The position numbers and the translations under genes are program-made. The notes under the pieces are model-generated. The model was given only the letters and a program-made list of their open reading frames with translations. It was not told the origin of the DNA and made no database searches. Below, one piece after another: positions 55,312-63,576 of a DNA stretch of 64,000 nt. Source of the stretch: Dawidia soli (GTDB lineage: Bacteria > Bacteroidota > Bacteroidia > Cytophagales > Cyclobacteriaceae). The stretch is from assembly GCF_018598185.1 (NCBI RefSeq), contig NZ_JAHESC010000005.1:182535-246534 (forward strand). The letters run 5' to 3'. The stretch's first letter is position 1; every line of letters starts with the position of its first letter.

Positions 55312-56517
55312 TTATTGAATCCGCACTGACGACACCTGGTCGTTCAGCCCGGCGGTATTTGCAAAATTGGAGTTGTTGGCCGTAAACGTCCACGACGTGC
55401 CGCCAAAGTTGTCATGCTGGTAGAGGATCACCGTCCAGCCGCTGGGAACCTGCATGGACGAAGCCCAGTCGTTTACAAAGCCGTAGGCTTGCAGTTGCGA
55501 CAGGGTATAATTCCCCTTCGGAATAAAGCTGGTGGCTGTGCCGCCGTAGTTGCTGTGCTGAAAGAATTTGACACCCGTGGTGGGCGTGGTACCGCTCAGG
55601 CCGTTGCGAATGGCGGTAGCGTACTGCGCCGCCATGCCGTTGCCTACCCACTCGTCGTACAGCCACATCCAGCCGCCGGTGGTGCCGCACGTATTTTTCC
55701 AGGTCGTGAATTGTGACTGTACCGACGATGTCGACCCGCTCCAGCGGCTGCCGTGCACCGGTATCCCGCCAAAGTTCCAGTTGCAGGGGCTGTTGCCCGC
55801 GCCGCCCGCATAACACTGCAGGTGCACCTGGTCGATGGTGCCCGGCCGCTGGTTGTTGACCTGCGTCGCCACCGATGTCCAGAAGTTGGAGTTGGTATAC
55901 GGACACAAGGCGACATTATAGCCCAGGTTGCCCAGCATCACGCAGAATTGCACCATGGTGCTGAGGTCGTAACAATTTTCGTCGTCCAGGTCGATCGCAT
56001 CCGCGCCGGTGGCGGCCTTCAGTGCCTGGAAGTTGCGGTAGAGTATACTGGTCGAGCCAGTACCCTGCGCGTTGATCAGGTCACGGATATGCTGAAAGTC
56101 ACCGATGTTGGAAGATCCGATGCTCAGCGTAACACGGTTCACCGACGTAGTGCCCGTCTTCAGACTTTGCAGGTCGCTGGCAAAGTTGGGGTACATACTA
56201 CCGCCGATGTACGTGCCGTTGGACGCCACCGGAAACTCGCCGTTAAAATTCAGATCGCCGGCGGTGCTCACGGCGATGTTCCAAACCACTACTTCGGTAA
56301 AGCCCGAAGCCTTCAGCTCGGGAATGGTAACGGTCCTGTTCTGATAAATGGGCCCGCCGCCGAACACCGATACGGTAAGGCCCGCCGGCAGCGTGGCCGC
56401 ATCGCCCTCGGCATCTTTTTTAACAACCGGATCTACTTCGTTCGAGCAGGATCCGAAAAACATAACAGACATAAGTGCCAGCATCCAGCCGGCGTGTTTA
56501 CAATACGATAACTTCAT
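55312..56517 (-). CDS. GH18-like lipoprotein with beta/gamma-crystallin domain
   Basis: The protein has 401 residues with a lipoprotein signal (ALMSVMFFGSC, acyl Cys24). The TIM-barrel part carries DAIDLDDE (D173, D176, D178, E180), which satisfies the GH18 DxxDxDxE motif with catalytic Glu180. The C-terminal 85 residues hold two beta/gamma-crystallin Greek-key units (FFQHSNYGGTATSFIPKGNY and LYQHDNFGGTSWTFTANNS, ending LNDQVSSVRIQ), which often bind calcium. GH18 enzymes cut chitin or N-glycans, or only bind them. It lies 226 bp downstream of a second GH18-like gene on the same strand. The glycan is unknown. Confidence 0.8.
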   Translation of the reverse strand: MKLSYCKHAGWMLALMSVMFFGSCSNEVDPVVKKDAEGDAATLPAGLTVSVFGGGPIYQNRTVTIPELKASGFTEVVVWNIAVSTAGDLNFNGEFPVASNGTYIGGSMYPNFASDLQSLKTGTTSVNRVTLSIGSSNIGDFQHIRDLINAQGTGSTSILYRNFQALKAATGADAIDLDDENCYDLSTMVQFCVMLGNLGYNVALCPYTNSNFWTSVATQVNNQRPGTIDQVHLQCYAGGAGNSPCNWNFGGIPVHGSRWSGSTSSVQSQFTTWKNTCGTTGGWMWLYDEWVGNGMAAQYATAIRNGLSGTTPTTGVKFFQHSNYGGTATSFIPKGNYTLSQLQAYGFVNDWASSMQVPSGWTVILYQHDNFGGTSWTFTANNSNFANTAGLNDQVSSVRIQ

Positions 56518-56549
56518 AGAATATATATTTAGGTTACGAATTTTGTAAT

Positions 56550-56652
56550 AACATCTGGCGCGACCCGATAGCTATCGGGTCTTCGGCCGCCTCGGCCGGC
56601 GACTCGTGCCCAGCACTGTTCGTGCACGCAATGGAGGGGGGCTCCGACCCCC
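56550..56652. repeat. REP-like palindromic element between the two GH18-like genes
   Basis: It starts AACATCTGG, as does the element at 11501, then holds the perfect palindrome GACCCGATAGCTATCGGGTC (56562-56581), GGCCGCCTCGGCC, a GCGACTCG piece also present near 11536, and ends with GGGGG-CTCCGA-CCCCC (56637-56652). The order of shared pieces matches 11501-11574, so the two are diverged copies of one composite element. Confidence 0.55.
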
Positions 56653-56743
56653 GGCCGCCCGATCAATTGTTTTTAATCCTCAAAGGCAACAGCCACCCGT
56701 TGCATCATTGGTATCTACAACGCTATATAGGCGCGGCTCTTGA

Positions 56744-58123
56744 TCAATTCCTGAACAGCTCCCACTCGGCCATCTGCATAATCGACCCACTCTGCACCGC
56801 ACTGACATTCAAACGATAATATGTATAGGCCGTGCTGTTGCTGAACGTATACGTCTTCGTCAAAAACCGCGAAGCAAACGACTGGTTCGTCTGTGTATTG
56901 ATGGTGGTCCACGTCGTGCCGTTATTACTTCCCTGCAACGTCCAGTTTCGCGGGTCACGCGCCGGTACATCGTTCGCTGACGTAATGGTATACTTGTTCA
57001 CCACGTTGCTGGTGTTCGACTGAAACCGCACCCACGCGGCGGCATGCTGTGTCAGATATTTCGTACTGCTGCTATTGTCGATCAGCTTACCGATGTCTTC
57101 GCCGGTGGGCCAATCGGTGTACTGCGAAGTGATGGTGCCACTGTAGTTGGTAATGTCGGCGCCGGGCGGCGGGGTGGTGGGCGTGGTCGTCAACGCGGCA
57201 AAGATAGCATCGGTATACGTCTTGTTTTTATTCGCCGCAAACACCATGATGCCCGCCTTATCCGGCGTGGGGTGCCGTTGTGCTTCGGTAATGGCGCTCG
57301 CCTGGCTGTTGTCGTCGTACGACATGCCGAGCATCACCTTGGCGTTGCCGAGCGTGTTGGCCCAGTAGTTGAAGCGCGTGGTGTTGTTCTGAAAATAGCC
57401 CATGTCCATGACAAAGTTCAAATACTGGCTCAGGGCCACTTCGCGGAAGATAGGGCCGGGGGCGCCGCCGGAATAGAACGCACCGATATACATTTTGTTG
57501 GACGGGTCGGAAGACAGCGGGCCAAAGTAGTCGCCCAGCTCCTGGATCAGGTTGCGGTAGTTGGCATTGTCCGTCGCGCCGCGCTCCACGTCCAGGGAAA
57601 TGCCGTCGAAGCCCACCGTGGTGACGCAAGTGTTGATGAAGGCGGCAAACTGCTGGTAGTTATACGCCGTACCGTTGTAGGTGGTAAAGGGTGTGGACGT
57701 ACTCCACGAAGGGGCGTCGTCTACGTTCATCAGCACCTTGATGCCGCGGCTGCGCAGCGTCTGGATGTCTTCCAGGATCTGGCGCTTGCTGTGGTAGTAA
57801 GCATTCTGCATCCAGCCGGAGTTGTAGTGCACGGTGTCGGCGAGCTCCCACAGCGTGCCTTCAAACACCACCACGATGTTGGCGTTGTCGGTGAACGTGG
57901 TCATGGGGAGTATACCCTGGCCGGCAGGGGTCACGTCGAAAACATAATACGCTACCTTGTTCTGGCCCGCGGCGGGCAGGGCGAGGGGCTGCACCGCGGC
58001 AGGCGGCGCAGTATCGCGCAGCGAAGGCGATACGTCCTCGGGCTCGAGGCCTTGCAGGGTACATGAGTTCACCAGGCAGCACGCGGCGGCCGCCAGGGAA
58101 AGCAAAGAGAACTTCTGTTTCAT
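56744..58123 (-). CDS. GH18-family lipoprotein with F5/8C domain
   Basis: The protein has 459 residues with a lipoprotein-type signal (SLAAAACCLVNSC). The GH18 barrel (about 52-315) has the catalytic motif DGISLDVE (D173 to E180, with D178 and catalytic E180), RGIKVLMNVDDAPSW upstream and VMLGMSYDDNSQ downstream, as in endo-beta-N-acetylglucosaminidases and chitinases. The C-terminal 135 residues are a canonical F5/8 type C (discoidin) domain (KLIDNSSSTKYLTQ, WTLQGSNNGTTWTTIN, YYRLNVSAVQSGSIMQMAEW). It probably binds and cleaves a GlcNAc-containing glycan at the cell surface. It is the upstream partner of the crystallin-domain protein. Confidence 0.88.
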   Translation of the reverse strand: MKQKFSLLSLAAAACCLVNSCTLQGLEPEDVSPSLRDTAPPAAVQPLALPAAGQNKVAYYVFDVTPAGQGILPMTTFTDNANIVVVFEGTLWELADTVHYNSGWMQNAYYHSKRQILEDIQTLRSRGIKVLMNVDDAPSWSTSTPFTTYNGTAYNYQQFAAFINTCVTTVGFDGISLDVERGATDNANYRNLIQELGDYFGPLSSDPSNKMYIGAFYSGGAPGPIFREVALSQYLNFVMDMGYFQNNTTRFNYWANTLGNAKVMLGMSYDDNSQASAITEAQRHPTPDKAGIMVFAANKNKTYTDAIFAALTTTPTTPPPGADITNYSGTITSQYTDWPTGEDIGKLIDNSSSTKYLTQHAAAWVRFQSNTSNVVNKYTITSANDVPARDPRNWTLQGSNNGTTWTTINTQTNQSFASRFLTKTYTFSNSTAYTYYRLNVSAVQSGSIMQMAEWELFRN

Positions 58124-58634
58124 ATGAACGCTGGTTTTAAGTGGAAGACTACGTTCGGTTGTCGGTCACAACGTTGTTGCACTATCGTCACTTCCATCAT
58201 CACGCTCGCCGGAAAAGTTGAGTTGCTTACGATGACGCACAGCTCAACAGGCGGGTATCGCACAACGCCTAATCATTACAGCCAACTCGTATAGGACTGC
58301 CAACACACGGAGGCACGGCGTTGGCAGCGGCGTAAACGAATGTAAGCAGCGCCGATGCGAATTGCAAGTGTCGTTCGTACCGGTTGCCCCAGGTCAGTCG
58401 TTTTGCCGGGGGATGTGGCCGGATGTTCGTTCAATGGTTTTAGTGATCTTTATTCTGTATATTCAATCATCGGAAGCCGCATTCTTCGTTTCGGCAGTCA
58501 GTGTAAAAGATCTTTTTGCGGCGGCATCCGGAGTCCTCCTGTATTCATTCTTTATCGTCAGGACATGATGGACAAGTCGTCCGCGTGTTATAGGTCGGTT
58601 TCGTATCCGCGAAAACTCACGTAAATAAATACAT
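58124..58634. other. Gene-free divergent spacer
   Basis: These 511 bp lie between the leftward GH18 gene and the rightward small surface protein. Short open frames are present but carry no family or secretion pattern and I reject them. It must hold two promoters; I cannot place them with confidence. Confidence 0.4.
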
Positions 58635-59117
58635 ATGAAAGCTCCTCCAAAAGAATCGGTCACCATGCTTTTTATCATGCTGGCCTTGCCGCTCCTGGCA
58701 CAAAAAAATGAGATCATGTCCACCGCCGGCGATTCATTCGCGACCGAAGCCGGCTACCTCAGCTTCACGCTGGGTGAAGTTGCCATCGAGACCCTTCCGG
58801 CGTCGCCACAAAAGCTCACGCAGGGCTTTCATCAGCCGGTGCTGTTCGTGCGCAGGGTTACCGGCGCAGCCGCGACGAACGAACTGGTGAAGGTATTCCC
58901 TAACCCCGTGGGCGCCGTGCTATACATGGAAAGCCGCCCGCGCGAAGCGGCCGGGCAGTATACCGTGCTCGACGTGCGCGGCATCACCGTACGCCAGGGC
59001 ACGGTAAAGCAACGCACCGAAGTTTCCTTCGATGACCTTCCCCCGGGCACCTACACGTTGCAGGTAAAAACAACATCCACGCGCATGCAATCTTTCAAGA
59101 TCGTCAAACACCCGTAA
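58635..59117 (+). CDS. Small T9SS-sorted surface protein next to the adhesin
   Basis: The protein has 160 residues with a signal peptide (hydrophobic MLFIMLALPLLAQ). The first mature part (STAGDSFATEAGYLSFTLGE, QKLTQGFHQP) is a widespread Bacteroidota module, and the rest is a type A type IX sorting domain (KVFPNPVGAVLYMESRP, VLDVRGITVRQ, DLPPGTYTLQVKTTSTRMQS). It has no enzymatic part. It lies 13 bp before the adhesin gene and is presumably in one transcript with it. Confidence 0.82.
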   Translation: MKAPPKESVTMLFIMLALPLLAQKNEIMSTAGDSFATEAGYLSFTLGEVAIETLPASPQKLTQGFHQPVLFVRRVTGAAATNELVKVFPNPVGAVLYMESRPREAAGQYTVLDVRGITVRQGTVKQRTEVSFDDLPPGTYTLQVKTTSTRMQSFKIVKHP

Positions 59118-59130
59118 CCCTCGAACCCCC

Positions 59131-61551
59131 ATGAAACCACTGTCTATATTCTTTTTTACACTTATCGTCAGCACAGTTCTCGCGCAAGCCCCCGCCGGCT
59201 TTAAATACCAGGCCGTTATACGCGATGCCGTCGGCGAAGTAAAGGCCAACGCCCCTGTCGTCATAGGCCTCAGCATCCTGCAGGGCAGCCCCGACGGTAT
59301 ACGCGTATATACCGAAACACACCATACCACCTCGACCGAAGCCGGCCTCATCAACCTCACCGTGGGCGAAGGCAGCCATGGCGGCACCGGCCTGGCCGAC
59401 ATCGACTGGCAGGCGGGCCCGTATTACCTGCACGTAACCGTCGACGGTGTATTCTTCGGCACAAGCCAGTTGATGAGCGTTCCCTACGCGCTCTATGCGC
59501 TCAAGGCAGGAACCATAGAATCGGCCCTGGCGGACAGCGACAGCCTGTGGAGCCTGCACGGCAACGCCGGTACGACCGCACAAAATTTCCTCGGCACAAA
59601 AGACAACCGTCCGCTTACGATCCGCACGAACAACGTGCCCCGCTTGCGCATTTCCACGCGCGGACAGCTGGAGCCGCTGAACACGGGCTACTCCGTTTTT
59701 CTCGGCGAGCAGGCGGGACAAAACGATTCAGGCATCAACAATCAAAACGTCTTTATCGGGTATCAAAGCGGTACGCTCAGCGAAACCGGAAAGCTCAATA
59801 CAGCCATCGGCTACATGTCGATGTATCGCAATAAAAGCGGCAGCACCAATACCGCCGTGGGCACCCGCGCACTGACCAGCAACGCTACGGGAAATTATAA
59901 TACCGCCCTGGGCGCCGAGGCCCTGGCCACCAATACCGCGGGCACAAACAATACCGCCGTCGGCAACAACGCATTATATTACAATCAGACGGGCGGCGCA
60001 AATATAGCCGTGGGCGTTGCCGCGCTGTATCAGAATACTACGGGGAACTATAACACAGCGATCGGAAACGATGCCCTGCGCGCCAATAGTACAGGCACCT
60101 TCAATACCGGCGTGGGCCACCAGGCGCTCTCCGTCGTGACCACCGGTATAGGAAATACCGCCCTCGGCGCCGGCGCGCTCTATTCCAATAGCGGCGCAAG
60201 CTATAACACCGCAAGCGGCTATCGCGCCTTATATTCCAATAATACCGGCGCCTCCAACACCGCCATGGGCTATGAGGCCCTCCAGACCAACACCACCGCG
60301 GCATTCAACAGCGCCGTCGGCTGGCGCACCCTGCGTGCAAACCGCACGGGGCAGTGGAACACCGCGCTGGGCGCGCTCGCCCTGACGGTAAACGAAGCCG
60401 GCGGAAACACCGCGGTGGGGTATAGAGCACTGGCCGCAAACACCACCGCCGGCGATAATACCGCGCTCGGAAAAGAAGCCCTGGCCATGAACACCGTCGG
60501 CCAGCAAAACACCGCAGTAGGGTCGGGAGCGCTGACCGCCAATATCAACGGAGGAGACAACACCGCCGTGGGTACCCGCGCGCTGGCGCTCCATGCCGAC
60601 GGCGCGGGAAACACGGCAGTCGGTGCGCAAGCCCTGGCCATTATCCAGCGGGGTAACGGTAACACCGCCGTCGGATCGCTGGCGCTGAGTAAAACCACCG
60701 ATTCAGACGGCAACACCGCCGTGGGCAGCAACGCGATGCTGAACAACCAGCGGGGCCGGTATAACACTGCGATCGGTGAGCGTGCATTATACTCCAATAT
60801 CAATGGACTGGACAATGTTGCCATCGGCCCGAGTGCCCTCGGCAGCAACACCTATGGCTCGGACAACGTCGCGCTGGCGGTGGGTGCGCTCGCTAAAAAT
60901 ACGCGCGGAGATTTTAATATCGCCATGGGAATAAACGCCGTGGCCAGCAACACCACGGGGGTTGGAAACATCGGCATCGGGCCCTATGCGGCACACAGCG
61001 TCGAGACCGGCGGCGGCAACACCGCCATGGGGTATGAAGCGCTGATCTGGAACCGCGGATCAGGCAACACGGCGCTCGGCGCCGGCGCTTTCAATGAACG
61101 CGGCCTCGACCCGGTCACCAATGCTACGGCCATTGGCCGGGGGGCACAGGTAACGATGAGCAATGAGATGCGCTTCGGCGATGACGTCGTGCGGAAGATC
61201 GGTGGGCAGGTAAACTGGAGCGCCGTGGCCGACAGCCGCCTGCAGCCTAACCCACAGGAAAATGTACCGGGCCTGGCGTTCATCACGCGTCTGCGGCCAA
61301 TTACGTTTCAGGGCTTTTACCGCCTCAACACAGGCTTTGCCGGCCACGAGGTATTGGAAGCTGCCAACGCGATCGGCTACGACTTCAGCGGCATCGACGC
61401 GCCGCCCATCGAACGCCTGGGCGATATGTATACTTTGCGCTACGCGGAATTTGTGGTGCCGCTGGTAAAAGCGGTCCAGGAACAACAAGCGATTATCGAA
61501 GAGCTGAAACAGCGTGTGCAAGCGCTGGAGGCCGCCAGCCAACGGCGGTAA
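59131..61551 (+). CDS. YadA-like repeat adhesin with S74-type C-terminal domain lacking the dyad
   Basis: The protein has 806 residues. After a signal peptide (1-19) there is a common Bacteroidota N-domain (FKYQAVIRDAVGEVKANAPV, SQLMSVPYALYALKAG). Residues about 225-665 contain 26 repeats of about 17 residues built on N-T-A-x-G-x-x-A-L, as in the head of trimeric YadA-type adhesins. The C-terminal part (about 690-780) resembles the S74 intramolecular chaperone/tail-fibre domain (NVPGLAFITRLRPITF), followed by a coiled coil. The usual SDxRxK self-cleavage motif reads ADSRLQ here, so both catalytic residues appear lost. It is likely a trimeric surface fibre. Confidence 0.85.
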   Translation: MKPLSIFFFTLIVSTVLAQAPAGFKYQAVIRDAVGEVKANAPVVIGLSILQGSPDGIRVYTETHHTTSTEAGLINLTVGEGSHGGTGLADIDWQAGPYYLHVTVDGVFFGTSQLMSVPYALYALKAGTIESALADSDSLWSLHGNAGTTAQNFLGTKDNRPLTIRTNNVPRLRISTRGQLEPLNTGYSVFLGEQAGQNDSGINNQNVFIGYQSGTLSETGKLNTAIGYMSMYRNKSGSTNTAVGTRALTSNATGNYNTALGAEALATNTAGTNNTAVGNNALYYNQTGGANIAVGVAALYQNTTGNYNTAIGNDALRANSTGTFNTGVGHQALSVVTTGIGNTALGAGALYSNSGASYNTASGYRALYSNNTGASNTAMGYEALQTNTTAAFNSAVGWRTLRANRTGQWNTALGALALTVNEAGGNTAVGYRALAANTTAGDNTALGKEALAMNTVGQQNTAVGSGALTANINGGDNTAVGTRALALHADGAGNTAVGAQALAIIQRGNGNTAVGSLALSKTTDSDGNTAVGSNAMLNNQRGRYNTAIGERALYSNINGLDNVAIGPSALGSNTYGSDNVALAVGALAKNTRGDFNIAMGINAVASNTTGVGNIGIGPYAAHSVETGGGNTAMGYEALIWNRGSGNTALGAGAFNERGLDPVTNATAIGRGAQVTMSNEMRFGDDVVRKIGGQVNWSAVADSRLQPNPQENVPGLAFITRLRPITFQGFYRLNTGFAGHEVLEAANAIGYDFSGIDAPPIERLGDMYTLRYAEFVVPLVKAVQEQQAIIEELKQRVQALEAASQRR

Positions 61552-61701
61552 CGTGAAGGCGTATAGTACGGCTGCCGGTGTCGTCACCGGTGGCCGGCTA
61601 CGCCGATCGAACCATGCGCTACCATCCGATGGAGATTTCGGGACGCGCGTTGAATCAGCCGCCGATAACGTTGCCGGCGCCGGAAAATAATCTTTCCTGG
61701 A

Positions 61702-61733
61702 TTGCAAACGATTTAGATTATTTTCTACTTTCG
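61702..61733 (+). promoter_or_regulatory. Candidate sigma-ABfr-type promoter for the ECF sigma gene
   Basis: TACTTTCG (61726-61733) resembles the Bacteroidota -7 element TAnnTTTG, and TTGC (61702-61705) stands 20 bp upstream where the -33 TTTG element is expected. The start codon follows 40 bp downstream. This rests on pattern matching only. Confidence 0.35.
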
Positions 61734-61772
61734 TTTACGGCGTAACGCGAGCCCACGTAATGCCGGTACAGC

Positions 61773-62357
61773 ATGCACCTGCCAGGCGACCCGACATCCG
61801 ACGATAACACGTTGCTCCGCTGCATTGCCCGGGGTGACCAGCGCGCCTTTGCCCTGCTCTTCGACCGCCACTGGAAAGTCTTATATAATAAAGCCGTCAA
61901 CCTGCTCGAAGATCCCGCTGCCGCCCAGGATGTCGTGCAAGACTGTTTTATATCCCTGTGGGAAAAAAGCGCCCACCAGTCCATTGAAAATGTAGGCGGA
62001 TATCTTTACCAGTCCGTGCGCTATGCCTGCTTTATGCACTTGCGGTCGGGCGCCATCTCGCAAAAACACCTCGATCATATCCATCAGCGCGCCGTCGCGA
62101 TCAGTACCAGCGCCGAGCAAGAGCTCGACGCACAGGAGCTGCAAGCCGTACTCGACCAGTCCATGGACCGGCTGCCCGAAAAATGCCGCGAGATCTTTTA
62201 CCTCAGCCGCTTCGAGCTGCTGCCCAACAAACAGATCGCCGAGCAGCTCCGGATCTCTCCCAAAACCGTCGAAAACCAGATCACCAAAGCCCTGCGTATT
62301 CTCCGGCTGTCGGTCGACAAGCTGGTATCCGTGGTGCTGTTCGCCGACCTCTTCTGA
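61773..62357 (+). CDS. ECF-subfamily RNA polymerase sigma factor
   Basis: The protein has 194 residues. Region 2 is visible at about 15-85 (RGDQRAFALLFDRHWKVLYN, AAAQDVVQDCFISLWEKS) and region 4 at about 130-185 (QSMDRLPEKCREIFYLSRFE, LLPNKQIAEQLRISPKTVEN). It directs RNA polymerase to its target genes when released by its anti-sigma factor, which is encoded 76 bp downstream. The SusC-like receptor gene that follows is the expected target. This matches the ECF/FecR/SusC systems for glycan or iron uptake in Bacteroidota. Confidence 0.93.
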   Translation: MHLPGDPTSDDNTLLRCIARGDQRAFALLFDRHWKVLYNKAVNLLEDPAAAQDVVQDCFISLWEKSAHQSIENVGGYLYQSVRYACFMHLRSGAISQKHLDHIHQRAVAISTSAEQELDAQELQAVLDQSMDRLPEKCREIFYLSRFELLPNKQIAEQLRISPKTVENQITKALRILRLSVDKLVSVVLFADLF

Positions 62358-62433
62358 TCCCGTCCGTATCTTTTTTTAATTTTTTTTCCCGCCGCCATAG
62401 GGGATTCTGCAATCGTATGCAACTACGGAGTAG

Positions 62434-63390
62434 ATGAACATAGATGAGCAACATTTTAAGCGGCTTCTCGATGCCTACCTGACGGGCCGCGCCACGCCGG
62501 AAGAGCAGAAACTGCTGGATGATTTCTTTGAAACCTACCCGCAGCTCCGCCGGACCTCAACCCAGGCGGATGCCGCCACGCGCGAAGCGATCTGGCGTCA
62601 GCTGGCGTCCAACCTGCCCGCCCGCCCGCCGCAAGGCAAGGGGCGAACGCTTGCGCCGGTCTGGTACTCCGTCGCCGCGACCATCGCGTTGTTCGCCGTG
62701 TCGTATTTCCTTTTCGTGCGGTATACCGGCGATACGCCGGCGCCACAGACCGTACCGCTGCGACAGGCTGCGACAGACCGCGGCCAGAAATTGAAAATAG
62801 AGCTGCTGGACGGTACGCAGGTAACGCTCAATGCGAACAGTACGCTGAAGTTCCCCGAGCAGTTCGAGGGCAATGTGCGCGAAGTATACCTCACCGGCGA
62901 AGCCTACTTCCAGGTGGCGCACGATGCGGCCCATCCGTTCATCGTCCACACGCCCGTCGCCAACACGCTGGTGCTAGGCACATCGTTTAACGTCAGGCTG
63001 ACGCCCGACAACCGCGCCGAGATAACGCTGGTCGAAGGGAAGGTAGATGTCGGCGGTGTGATCCTGAAGCCCAATCAGCAAGCCATTGCGCGCCAAGGCG
63101 GGGAGCCGGTAGAGGTGCGCGATGTAGACGTCACGGCATTTGTCGATTGGAAAGACAATATCCTGCGGTTCGACGACGTGCGCCTCGGCGATGCGGTGAC
63201 CGTGTTGCAGAATTGGTACGGCGTCGATATCACGCTGGAAGACCCTGCGCTGGCCCACTGTACCATCAGCGCTACCTACCGCAAGGAGACCCTGAAGAAC
63301 GTGCTGGCCAGTATCAGCTATATGCTCAAGCTCACCTACCGGCAAGACGGTAATAAGATCGTGCTACAGGGCCACGGCTGTAAACAATAA
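62434..63390 (+). CDS. FecR-family anti-sigma factor
   Basis: The protein has 318 residues. The N-terminal cytoplasmic part (about 1-70, including RLLDAYLTGRATPEEQKLLD) should bind the ECF sigma factor. One membrane helix lies at about 72-92 (WYSVAATIALFAVSYFLFV). The periplasmic FecR domain follows (KIELLDGTQVTLNANSTLKF, VYLTGEAYFQVAHDAAHPF, LGTSFNVRLTPDNRAEITL) and the C-terminal DUF4974/STN-like part ends with NVLASISYMLKLTYRQDGNK. It holds the sigma factor until the receptor signals through its periplasmic domain. Confidence 0.93.
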   Translation: MNIDEQHFKRLLDAYLTGRATPEEQKLLDDFFETYPQLRRTSTQADAATREAIWRQLASNLPARPPQGKGRTLAPVWYSVAATIALFAVSYFLFVRYTGDTPAPQTVPLRQAATDRGQKLKIELLDGTQVTLNANSTLKFPEQFEGNVREVYLTGEAYFQVAHDAAHPFIVHTPVANTLVLGTSFNVRLTPDNRAEITLVEGKVDVGGVILKPNQQAIARQGGEPVEVRDVDVTAFVDWKDNILRFDDVRLGDAVTVLQNWYGVDITLEDPALAHCTISATYRKETLKNVLASISYMLKLTYRQDGNKIVLQGHGCKQ

Positions 63391-63417
63391 CCTGCTAAAC
63401 CCACAACGAATAACAAT

Positions 63418-63453
63418 ATGAAACGGAGATCCTTTGATGCCATGCCGCCCTGA
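63418..63453 (+). CDS. Possible 11-residue leader peptide
   Basis: A complete short frame ATG...TGA encodes MKRRSFDAMPP. It lies 27 bp after the FecR stop and 36 bp before the leader hairpin of the receptor gene. Its position in front of a hairpin is like that of a leader peptide, but such short frames also arise by chance. Confidence 0.2.
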   Translation: MKRRSFDAMPP

Positions 63454-63489
63454 CGGGGCCTGCTGCATACTACTATACCCATAAAAAAA

Positions 63490-63535
63490 GTAGTCCGGGG
63501 GAGAGACATTTTGACCGATGGCTTCCTCGGACTAC
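63490..63535. promoter_or_regulatory. Hairpin in the 5' leader of the SusC-like gene
   Basis: A 14-bp stem with two G-T wobbles (GTAGTCCGGGGGAG at 63490-63503 with CTTCCTCGGACTAC at 63522-63535) and an 18-nt loop lies 41 bp before the receptor start codon. An A-run precedes it, so on the minus strand it reads as a perfect terminator with a T-run; on the + strand there is no T-run after it. It may regulate receptor expression or shield the region from antisense transcripts. Confidence 0.5.
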
Positions 63536-63576
63536 AGCCTGAGACTTATTGCGTAAACTCAAACCATAACAAACCT

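Noticed and set aside
58355..58624. Short hydrophobic open frames in the divergent spacer
   Set aside because: Overlapping frames without signal, family or proper spacing to the next gene; likely non-coding.
59800..61110. CRISPR-like or satellite repeat
   Set aside because: The periodicity of about 51 bp is at the protein level inside one frame; DNA units are not identical and there are no spacers.
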